This document shows positions 12,001 to 24,000 of a DNA stretch of 64,000 nucleotides, piece after piece. A program made the position numbers and the translations under genes. The notes below the pieces were generated by a model. That model searched no databases and was not told the origin of the DNA. It worked only from the letters and a program-made list of their open reading frames with translations. Source of the DNA: Lineus longissimus (taxonomy: Eukaryota > Nemertea > Pilidiophora > Heteronemertea > Lineidae); the NCBI RefSeq assembly GCF_910592395.1, contig NC_088311.1, forward strand, positions 12,028,501 to 12,092,500, written 5' to 3'. The first letter of the stretch is position 1. Every line of letters starts with the position of its first letter.

Positions 12001-15000
12001 GCACATTTTCTTACGATGGCGTTGCATACATGATTCTAGTCAGTCATGTGTTAACGGTAAAATACACTGAATCCAATTTGACGTGATTTCTTAGGAATTT
12101 TACTACGCATGCGATTTTTGCATTGGTCGGGTGCAGTGCGGCGGAATTAACGAAGAACTGCCATATTCCTTGCTTCATTCGCTTTAACATTATTGCGTGA
12201 ATCCTTCGCTTCAACAAGGAAAAAATAATGTTTTGGCCTTTACCCATCTTCCATAGGGTATTCGAAAACCCTGGATCAACAAACACTGGACTGGACTGGA
12301 CTGGATTCAACGTCACTGCTCACCATCGCCTGCATCAACATGGCGACAACAATGTATTGAGAAACGACGGGGAAATGAGACATGTTATCAGTCTGATAAA
12401 CTTATAGTGGCCAATTCCATCTTCGCCGTGGCTATGCCATGTGCTCGAGTTATTATAAGCTCGGAGGTAAACCTCCATGTTATAAGGGAGTGTGCTGATT
12501 GGTTTCACATCAAAATAGTATGAAAAAAATCTAGAATGTTTTATTGGGGCAGGAGGGAGGAGGCGGGAGGGCAAGAGGAAGGGGAGGGCTGACGGTATTT
12601 GTAGGGCCCGGTAGATGACACTGTCGTAGTTTCTATAGATAGTATTATAGAGGACTTAATTGACGTTAATTGACTAAATACGGTGGATAATGTACTGACC
12701 CCCCCCCCCCCCCACGCCTAGCCCCACCCCCCGGGATGTTCAAGGTAACGGTTAGGGCCAATTTCATCATGTTAATGGCGTGTCAAGACCCACAAATCAC
12801 TCAGATGTCTAGAGCAGGCACTTGTACATATTTCTGTTTACATAATACATAACCATACCTATTCTGTCGTCGCCAATTATTGTAAAATCTACGATAAAAC
12901 CCGGGCGACTTTTCGGGTGACGCCATGTTCATGATGTTGATGATGGAATATTAGGCGGGAAGAGATTCGGCAGGGTTGTGGGAATTGTATAACTTTTAGA
13001 AAAATCCAGGTGGTGGAGGGCGCTGAGTCATAGTCCAGTCCAGTCCAGTCCATTCCAGTGTTTGTTGATCCAGGGTTTTCGAATACCCTCTTCCATATGG
13101 GAAGATAGCTTCTATTCGATTTGATTCTGCTTGAATCGCACAGCGCATGGAACGGGTAGTTGTAAAACAAGAAACACAGAAATGAAACAGAAACACAGAA
13201 ACACAGAAACGAAACGCAGAAACCAGTCTTGTGGCGAATTCTGGTCTGCAGACTCCATCTTGTTGCCATGGTTGTGGCCGCGAACGCGGGTGTAACTAAA
13301 ACTGGTATTCAGTCGGAATGGAAGGAGGAATGCTCATTTCCCAATACCCCTTTTAGCCTCATCAACGTGTGCGCAGATTGGCAGCATCCGGCCTTGATCG
13401 TGCCCCTGACCAAAAACGGCCCCAGGCAGCAGCTGGGCAGGCAAGATTGAGTTACTCCAAGTCCAAGTCTAGTGCCCGCCCGCCCCCCCCCCCCACTTTA
13501 CTCTATTCTAGTCGCCAAAATTGGTCTCTCACGTCTCACATAACGTCGAAATGATTCACCCATGTACTGGTACCGTACCTTGCATTTAGTGCTGCATCAG
13601 ACGGGATTTGTAGGATGATCCTGGTACTTCATGTAAATTGAACACTACAAGGCAAGATGTTGCACTGCACCTTCATTTAAAATAACATGCTGTAGGAATC
13701 GAATCGAACCTACCAAAGTACTACACCACCACCTCAAAAGACTTCACCCATATCGTGCCGCCCCCCCCCCCCCCCCCCCCCCAAGTTGCTCCATGTATCC
13801 CCTCAACAACTCTATTGCATTCCGGCTGGCCGCAACCCACCAACCTCAGATTTTACTTTTAAACGACAATAACAACGGATTGGGCAAGGAAAGTATCGGC
13901 GTGCCGCTTGATTCCAACTTTTATGAATAAAACCCGTTTGATTTTCGTTTCTGCGTTTCGTTTCTGCGTTTCTTTGTTTCTGTTTCGTTTCTGTGTTTCT
14001 TGTTTTACAACTAGCCGCATGGAACATCACAAAGCAAATATCTGTTCTGGGTGCAGCGAATCATGAAATAAGTTACTGCCTAACATTTAAAAAGAGAAGG
14101 AAAACGTTTGATGTCGTTTTTTTGTATGATTGGTTATGCGGAAGAACATATCAAAAGATGGCCAAAATTTGGCCATCGCAGTCGTGTTGGTGAGACAACG
14201 AGTATCAAAATCAAATCTGATACAAATTGAGGCAGAAAATCATACCAAACCCTAGATCGTTTGATGATCTTTCGGTTGGACACCATAAAAAACGACTTCA
14301 GACTTGGCAAACAACTTTATTCGATTGTTTCTGTGCCATCCAGCCGTGTGATATTTTTTTCCCGGATCACATGGTTGTATCACATGGGTGACTTCTGTGC
14401 CGCGAAGAGAGTCTCTGTGACGCCACGCGTCACAACGGGGATCGGAGGTACAGTCCTGCAAGAAAGTAAATGTCCACCATTTTATAAAAAATATCACAGA
14501 GATAAAATACAACCCCTGCCATCGGCGTCTACTTGATAAGCATTCAAAATGGCTGCACCGTATCCCCTTGAAACACCTATACGTCACATGCCGCGTCACC
14601 GCCAGAATCTGGGGGTGACGTAGCATGTCTGAACTCTGATCCGTCTATTCGGGCACTACACGTCAGCACTGTTTCAACATGACCAAAACCGTTTGTAGCC
14701 GAACAAAAATTGTAAAATTGAGCAATTATTTCAGGGTGAAAACAAATTATCAAAAGGGATTTTGAAATAAGATTTTGACAGTGCTCGCGCGATTCGCATT
14801 TGTAACACGTGCTTCTTCGGTTCTAGTTTGCTCGGAGTGTCCGCATGGCCCGACTAAATGACGCCATTTTTCTTGTAAAGGCAATTATTTTTTATATCAG
14901 CACTAGCTCATATATTATCCGTGTCCGTGATTTGTGATCGCATTAGGGTAAATGGTTATGTAGACTGATAAGTCGCAAAGTGTCAAAATATTATTGACAT

Positions 15001-18000
15001 CATATTTGCACGTCAAACGTTATTCGTTGACCAATCATATATGTTACAGCTAAACATGATACCAGGGGCAGTGCAAGTGACCATGGGAGCGCGCAATGAC
15101 TCCTGGGTAAATGAAGTTGGATAAAATAAGATATTTGAAGGCGGTTTTTAGCAGAGTATATGGTATATTTATATCTGTTGAATTTGGATGCACCTAATTC
15201 CATCCCTTCATTATGTAACAGACATTTCTATGAACTGTGTATGACCATCATTTTTGTGGCACTTGCAATTCCATAGAATGTGTTCAATAGTGACAAATGC
15301 ACATTTTTGCTTAGGATTTTTTGTTATAATTTTAATCTCTTCCATTATACCTTTGATAACACCCCCTGTTGTTAAGAAAGGACGGGAAAGTTCATAAATC
15401 GAGTTAGATTTCGTCTTTAATATTTTGAGGTCTTCAAGATCGTCGCGCCGTCGTCCCGAGCGAGGACCGCAGCAAATTCACAAAATCATCTCAACAGAAA
15501 TTAACAATTCTTAGCAACTCAAAATTCCCCTAAAAACATGTACAAGTAGTTAGGTATTTTTACCAATAAAATTAAACCCTCAAACAGAAGTTGACACCGT
15601 AATAATACCCAGACACCGTATGGTGCTGTCACCTGGTTATAAGATAATGACCTAAACGTCTCGTCTTCACCCTGCTTCTCAACATTCCCCTCCTCTTGAC
15701 AGAACCTGTCAAACTATTTTTATACAATCTTGGCAAATCTTCCAACTGACAATAACGGAAGATGGCCCTTCAAAGATCCCATTGATCAAATGAAAAGACA
15801 GTTTAGAATACACAATAGTTCACCAAAAGAACACATTAAAGATAAGAATAGGTGAGCACTATTAACTGAAATATATCACTCCTGTAGTAAATTACTAGTA
15901 CTCTTTTAGATTTTACAATCCAATCGGAATCTAACACCCACTGAATTTGAGCTCAAGTAATCCAAGTTGCTCATGAATTCCTCAATGTTCTCATCCTTCG
16001 AAAGTCACAATCATAAGTCCAGAATAATTCTTAATCAAGAATCGACTCTTTAGGGATGGTAAATGAGAAAACCTATTAAACTTAAATTGTTTCCCCACTG
16101 GAAACTGGAGTAAACTTCTCCTCCAAAGGAGATCCAAATGTTTAACCCCTTGGGTTCTACATTGCTTAAAAACATGGCTCAGAATAATGTAACAGAAGCT
16201 TAAAGTTTTCTCCCTTTACCGATACCCGCTAGTCTCTATCTCAATTCCGATATTTTTCGCACTGTAGAAAGTTCGGATACTGACACTCCATCGAGTGTTC
16301 TCACTTTTCAATCAATGTTCAAAACTCGCACCGAGTCATTAAGTGTCCTAGAGTTCACTTCTAAGAATAGAATTGATCAGTGTATATCAGGTGGTGAAAC
16401 CCAAAGTTTTTTCCCCAAAAAAAACACAGGCAATTGAAAATGCCAAGGACATCCCGATCAGAAAATTACCAAGTCACCAGACAATGAGTACACTGACCAA
16501 CACTAACTTTTTAGATCACTCTCTCAGTGTAATTTCACCACACAATGTCAAATGTCAACTTTTAACGGTTATAGACGGATATCATCACCCACGGTTGTAA
16601 CTGCTTGGCTGGATTCATCTCAGCGTAACCAGACGTTCATCTCAGCGTTACCAGACGGAAGTTGTCATCTCCGGAAACTCGACTGGGCAGAGACGATTCA
16701 CGGGCCGGACATATTCCCAATTTGACGTCATCACCTTGGCCGTTCGCACCAATCCATCTTCATCGGGGTAGACTTCCAGGACTCGACCCATCTTCCATTG
16801 TCCTCTAGGTAGTCTTTCCTCAATCACCAGTAGGATATCATCAGGTTTGAGATTGTGACTTGGGAACAGCCACTTCTTACGGTTGTGCAGCTGGGGTAAC
16901 AGTTCTCGCTGCCATCGCTGCCAAAACTGTTTCAGTATGTCCTGTATTCTTCGCCATCTTCTTCTCGGGTTGAATCGTAGTTCATCAGTCGACGGAGGAG
17001 CCAGTTGTCCACCCAGCTGACCATGCAGGAAGTGGTTTGGCGTTAGTGGTAACTGGTCCTCGGGATCAGAGCTGGGAGGAGTCAATGGCCTTGAGTTCAG
17101 GAGTCCCTCGGCATCCACCACAAATGTAAGGAACTCCTCGTCGTTGATGTCAGCATTACCAATGGATATCTTGAGGGCCCGCTTTGCTGCTTTTACCATA
17201 ATCTCAAAGACGTCCCCGAAGTGTGGAGATCCTGGGGGGTTGAAGTGCCATGTAACGCCTCTGGTATTTTGGTAGCCCACCGTCTTCTGTTGCACCTTGG
17301 TCCAATCGATGGCATTCACTAACTCTCTGAGCTCCCTCTCTCCAGCGACAAAGTTACTTCCGTTATCTGTCAACACCTCCTCTGGGACGGATCGCCAGCT
17401 GGTCATTCTGGCGAAAGCCATTAGGAAACTGTCAGTATCCATCTGGTAAACAGGTTGTAGATGAACAGCTCTAGTCTGTAGACAAGTGAAAACAGCCAAG
17501 TACCTTTTGTTTCTGATTTTTCCTCGACCCTGCTTGGTTAGAAATGGACCCGCGAAGTCCATTCCACACTTTCCAAAGGCTCTGGTTGGTTGGCTGAATC
17601 TAAATTGAGGAATGGGGGCCATCTGTTGACTAGGTGGTTTTGATTTCTTCAACACACATCGACTGCATATCATTTCCCAGGAGCGGACAGCTTCTCTTGC
17701 ATATCACCCAATACTTCCTCCTTAACTCGACCATGGTAGCATCTCTTCCTACGGGGTGTCCCACAGCATCATGTGCTCTCTTGACAAGCAACTGCGAAAC
17801 TGGATGCTTTCTTGGCATGATGATGGGGTATTTCTCTTCTTCTGAGATGTAGTCTATTCTTTCAAGACGGGACTTGATGCGAAGAAGTCTCCTCTCCTTA
17901 TCAAGGTATGGTGACAGGGGTATCAGGTGGCTTGTCTTCTGTAAGCTTTTTCCTGCCATCAAATCTTTGAGCTCTCTGCCAAATACATCTTTCTGGGCTT

Positions 18001-21000
18001 GGCGTGAAAGGCAATCCTCAGCCTGCCTGTACTCTTCGGGGGACAACTCATCTATCCAGGTCTTGGCTCCCGGGGGTAAGGGTCGCTTTAGCAGCCACAT
18101 CATGATACGTCGCACGAATCCTATTCTCCTTGTTAGTCTTCCCATGTCACTCCATCTACTGGGATGTAGGGGGAACATCATTGTCTCATTTTGTTCTGGT
18201 TGGGCTTCCTGTACTGCAAATGTTGAGGTTTTCTCAATATCGGTGGTTTCATCTGGTACAGCTATCTTTTTCTCTGGCCAGGTGCTCTCGGACACCTTCA
18301 GGAAACTTGGACCCTCCCACCAGAGTTGTGATCTAGCCAATTCCTCCACTGCCATACCTCTAGATGATATGTCTGCTGGGTTTAGTTTGGTTGGTATATG
18401 TCTCCATTGGTCAGTACTGGTCCTTTCCTGTATCTCTCCTACTCGGTTGGCTACATAGGGCTTAAACTGTTTTCCTGGTCGACAAATCCAAAACAGGACG
18501 TTCATGGAATCTGTCCAATATGTCACCATCAGTTGCTTGGCTCCTCGACCGCTCTCCAATGGTTTGATAACCTTCTTCACCAATCTTGTACCAATGACTG
18601 CCCCACATAGCTCCAGTCTGGCAATGGAGATGGCTTTCAGTGGCGACAGTCTCGTCTTGGCAATCACCAGTCTCACCAGTATCCTCCCGTCCGTCATCAG
18701 GGTCCTGGCATACACGACAGCAGAAAAGGCATCCTTTGAGGCATCGCTGAACACATGAAGTTCAGTTTGATAACTTGTGTTCATACCAAGATGTCTGCTC
18801 ACTCGGATGTTATCCAAATGTGGCAACTCTTTCTTCCACAACGACCACTCCAGGGCTAAGTCTTCTTCCAGGGGGCTGTACCAATCTTCCTTTCGGATCC
18901 ATGTCCTTTGAAAGAGGATCCAGACTCTAATTCTGAACGGATCAACCAATCCCAGTGGATCAAACAAGGCTGCTATGCATCTCAGCATACCCCTCCTCGT
19001 GGCTGGATACTCTCCTTCCCTCAATCGTGGCTTCACAGTGATGACATCTTCTTCGGCTAACCACAGTATACCCAAGGCTTTCTGACATGGCAAAGTTTCC
19101 TTTCCATTTATATCCAAGAATGTGGCTTTATCACTTTGTGGGACGTCCTCTAGTACCTCAGGATCATTTGACAGCCATTTTCTCATCTTCATTCCTCCTC
19201 GGTCCAACATCTCTGTCATCTCAGATCTGGTTTTCTTTGCTTCTCCTGTAGAACATCGGCTATCAATGGCATCGTCGACATACAAAGCATTCTCCACTGT
19301 GTCAGCTGCCTCTGGATATTGATTCTTCAGTTTAGGACTGTGCTCTCTTATAACCAGGTTGGCTTTAAATGGTGATGATGTGTCTCCGAAGATTGTCCTC
19401 TGATACTCTAAAACTTGCTGTTCCCAAACTATCCGATAAAATCGCCTGCTATCAGGGTCAAGGCCAATTTGGAGAAACATCTCAGAGACATCTCCCACAA
19501 TAGCTACAGGGTATCGCCTAAATCTCAGGAGTACTTCCACCAGATCATTGAGCAGTTTAGGTCCCGGTAAAATGTTGCTATTCAAGCTTGTCCCATCAAA
19601 TTTGGCAGCACAGTCGAGGACCATTCGGACTTTCGTGGTTGCTCTTGAGTCATCTCTCACAGGAAAAACTGGGATGTGGAATCCTTCATCTTTGGCCTCT
19701 GCTACAGGTCCTATGGGTAGTAAGTAACCCTTTCTGACTTGCTGTTCTATGACCTCCTTACACTTGGCATAAAACTTTGGATCTTTCTTCTGTAGGTTCA
19801 TTTCCATCTTGTCTTGGCGTTTTGACACAGCTCGTAAGTTGTGTGGCAGCTTAGGTTGACCATATCTCCACGGTGTCACCACTTCATAACGGCCTCCCAC
19901 CATTTTCATTGAGTTCAAGACTGTTTCCTGGGCTCGTCTCTCTTCTGGCGTCATGTTGTTCTCCTTTGGACCATGTTCAGCTCTCCCAAAACCAATCGCA
20001 TCCAACTCCCAAAGTTGTTTCACCATTGTCTTCACTTCCGTGATAGGATCATCCATGGTCGCGTGGTAAGTATACTGAGTAGTAGAACTGTCCCATTCTT
20101 CTGATTCTTCTTTGCTCACTGGTCCAATACAGGTCCATCCAAGAGGGGTCAGACGTGCAATAGGTCCGGTTTTCTCTTCGGCCGCAATTTCCCTCAAAGA
20201 CCGGTGAAAGTAGGCATGTCTGTTTCCTATCAGGATACCAATCTTTTTTCCTTTTGGCTTCACAGGAAAGGGTACACCTGTAAGGTGCTTCCAATTATCT
20301 GCTGCTTTATCCCAGTTCACTACTGCTGGCTCTCCAACTAATACGGGATGGGTCCAAATGCTTGATATTTGGAAGTTTTCTTCTTGCTCCACACCCTGGA
20401 TGGTCAACCCTTCAACTCTCATGGTATGGTACTCTTCGACCTTGGCTCCAAATACAATGGATACTTTCTTGGCTGTTTCCAATACAGGGAGCTTCAACTG
20501 GTGCGCTATATTCTCAAGGAGGTAACTTTCAGAGGAACCATCGTCTAGCATTGCATTGGTATGTATAATGCGATCCTTGTACTTCAGCATGACAGGCACC
20601 GTTCTTAGAGAGATATTGCCGCCCATGCTGGCAAACTGAGAACCTTGGTTGTCTTTGCTATCCTGTTTTGGAGCTTTATCTTCATGCTTCTTGGGTTTCT
20701 TGGCGGTAAACGAGCTCTTTGCTGGTGTTGACATGGGCGCCTTGCCTCCCTTGCTGGCATTCTGGAAGTCGCGCTGTAGAAGTCTATGATTAGGCTTTCT
20801 CTCGCCATCTTTTCAAGTCCCCTTGATGCAGTCCACAGCCATGTGTCCGTGGGCAAGGCAAACCTTGCATAAGCCGCGTTGCTTTACTGTCCTCAAACGG
20901 TTACTCAGCGATAGCACTTTAAACTTCGGACAGGATTCGACGTCATGACTCTCGCTGCAAACTGGACATCGACTTTCTGCAACAGCAAATGTTCTGTTCT

Positions 21001-24000
21001 TCTTCCAAGGTTTCACTTCGTTGTCTGTCCTTTCCCAAGTTTTCTTCTGTTGTTCCACTCCAACAACTGCTTCCTTGACTCTCGTTTTCATATCAACCAA
21101 TTCCTCAAGCCATGTCTGGATATTAAAGAGACTGTCTTCTTTTTTGCCTTGATGTTGCCATTGTGCGAACAGGAAAAGTTCTGTTTCTGGTATTTTACTT
21201 TTCACGATTGTAAACATCATCCCATCGCCTAGTTCTCCCTGCCTCCCAGCTGTTTCCATGAAAGATATTGCTGTGTTGATGCTATTCAGTAACTCCTTTA
21301 ACTTCTTGACTTTTTCTTTTTCATCGTCCTTGATAACTGGGAACTTGAACAGTTTTTCTAAGAGACGGGATCCTTCTCTTTTATCTCCTCCATATTCCCG
21401 TTCCAATCTCTTTAGTCCCTCTTTATACTGTGCTGAAGTGTAGGCTTGTAAGTCATTTATCAAGGTTTTCGGTTTCCCCGTCAAGACACTTCTTAGTCGC
21501 AGCATCTTTTCTTCGTCTGCCATTGTGGTACGGTCGATTGCTGTATTAAAGGCGGCTCTCCATGCCCGGTATTCAGCCATATCTCCTCCAAATTTATCCA
21601 GCTGTATTTTCGGCAAGCCTTGTGGTCTATTATACTGCTGAGGGGGTCTGTGATTGTAAGGCTGTTCTACCATGGTATACTGGCTCCAAGGTCCACCATC
21701 TGCAGCTGTTGTAGAAACCGGTTCCACTCGATATGTATTTCCTGAAGCATTTCTCCAGTGGGTCTCCCCGACATATTGCGATGGCGGATCATCACATCTT
21801 CTCCTAGTGTAGGGTCTCTGATCAGAGTCTTGACCGGTTGGAGTTATCTGTCGTATCTGTCTGGGTTCATCATGGCTGATATCTTCTTCTGTGTGTCCGC
21901 GAGACATCTGGAAGGCTGGCATCAGCGGTTCATCCCATCTAATTGCAGTGAAGGGTCTCTGATCGTGGCTTGCTGGAGTTATCAGTTTGGCCTGGTGATG
22001 ATTATCTTGGATCCTATCTTCATCAACTGGTCGATGAGACATCTGGCTCCATCTGTTGTAGTCGTCATCACTTGTACCCTGTTGTCTCAGTTGAAGATTA
22101 TCATCCTTCACCCTTAGAGTATCCCTTTCTCCCTGGTGATGATTATCTTTGATCCTATATTCATCTGCTGGTCTGCGAGACATCTGGCACCATCTGTTGT
22201 AGTCATCATCACTTGTACTCTGTTGTCTCAGTTGAAGATTATCATCCTTCCCATAACTTAAAGTATCCCTTTCTCTCGAGATATTCATATCCGGTTCCTT
22301 AGCATCCACCATCTGGTGTCCTAAGAGCTCCTGATATTCTTTAAATGGGGTCTTCATTACACTGGGACGTGGTAACTTTGATGACTTCTTGCTCCGATGA
22401 CTGCTACTTCCCATCACAGACGTCTCCTTCAGCTGCCTCAGCCTATTTATTTCATCGTCTATCTTCTCCTCATACTTGAGAATCTCATCGATCATCTTTT
22501 CTCGTAGATTGTTTTGCCTACCAAATTCTTCAATGGCTTCAATGACCCTCGCCATCTTTTTCCTAACATCCTCTTCTAATGCCGCTAACTCGTCTTCCGA
22601 TCTCTCCTGTCCTATGGCTGAACTCAGTTTTGACAGCGTTCGCCCTACTGCAGATTTCAGGCCATTTATCCGGCCCCTTGTAACTGTAAAAACTCCAAGC
22701 TCCTGATTATCCTTATCACCCTTTTGGTTAACTGTGACCTCATCTTCAGGAATTTTCCAAAGGAAACTAGGCATTAGAGACAAATCCTCCACTTCAAAAT
22801 CAGTATTATGGCTTATGACATTTTCGACAGTCAATCTGGACGGTTCTGACCTTTTCTCCATAGTATCTTCCTTCCTTGGCTGCGCCGACTCTTGTTCCTC
22901 ACCCCTTGGTGTCTCGCCAACGACAGGCCCGACGGCTCCTGGCTGGGTTTCTTCTTCTTGATCGCACATGGCGGGTCACGTGATCTCCTACTCTCGTGCG
23001 TGCCAGCGGCACGGCAATACAATGGCAGGCGTGGCTCGGGACGATTTTTATCTTGCGTTTTTGGGGCGCTATTTTAGGGGTTTCTAAATGTTCTTTCTTA
23101 ATTTCTTTTTCTCCATAGATCGTTGATGTTCATAACTTCGCTCTGCTACCACTTTTGTTGTTAAGAAAGGACGGGAAAGTTCATAAATCGAGTTAGATTT
23201 CGTCTTTAATATTTTGAGGTCTTCAAGATCGTCGCGCCGTCGTCCCGAGCGAGGACCGCAGCAAATTCACAAAATCATCTCAACAGAAATTAACAATTCT
23301 TAGCAACTCAAAATTCCCCTAAAAACATGTACAAGTAGTTAGGTATTTTTACCAATAAAATTAAACCCTCAAACAGAAGTTGACACCGTAATAATACCCA
23401 GACACCGTATGGTGCTGTCACCTGGTTATAAGATAATGACCTAAACGTCTCGTCTTCACCCTGCTTCTCAACACCCCCCCCCCCCCCCCCCATTCTTCAT
23501 GTATGAGCTTGAGCTGACCAAGGGCCATGCAATTACAGTTAAATTAACTCACATCATATGTCCTATTGTGAACATGACTATGTGTTTCGATACTTCTGCT
23601 TGCCCAGCCAAAATTTAAATCTGGTTGAATCGTTGGCAAGTGAAGGTTTGTTTAGGGGTCAGTTGCAACAGACAATAAGAATACTGCTCCTATAGTTGGA
23701 GTTGATACATGACCCATTAATCGAAACTACGTTTTTTAATGGCTCACGACAAGACCGTCAGTCAATTTAGAATATCACAAGCTATTGTTTGACACAAGGT
23801 GTAATGTACAACAGAGGGGATAGATATAACTTTGTGTTTTTACTCCAGTTTAAAATCAGTCTGATTTGTGACGATATTGTTTAAATTGTTGGTAAGTGAT
23901 TGCATCGAACATCACTTAGTGTTCAAAAAATATCGTTTGATACCAGCAAAATCTCGTCGTCAACCTATAGATTGGAATATTAAATAAAGCTTTATTACCG

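Larger units (their letters stand above)
15367..23473 (-). mobile_element. Full-length BEL/Pao LTR retrotransposon in intron 3
   Basis: An 8.1-kb element, antisense to the host gene. It has two 318-bp LTRs, a primer-binding site, gag, pol with protease, reverse transcriptase, RNase H and integrase, and a polypurine tract. The gene order and domain families (DUF1759 gag, DUF1758 protease, DUF5641 integrase tail) are those of BEL/Pao. The flanks are C-rich on both sides (ACCCCC before 15367, 18 C after 23473), compatible with a 5-bp CCCCC target duplication in a poly-C tract. Two coding breaks are visible: an in-frame TGA between gag and pol, and one frameshift near 17700. Confidence 0.95.

Noticed and set aside
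17634-18758. Plus-strand frames across the pol region (up to 194 residues)
   Set aside because: Antisense shadows of the reverse transcriptase/RNase H frame.
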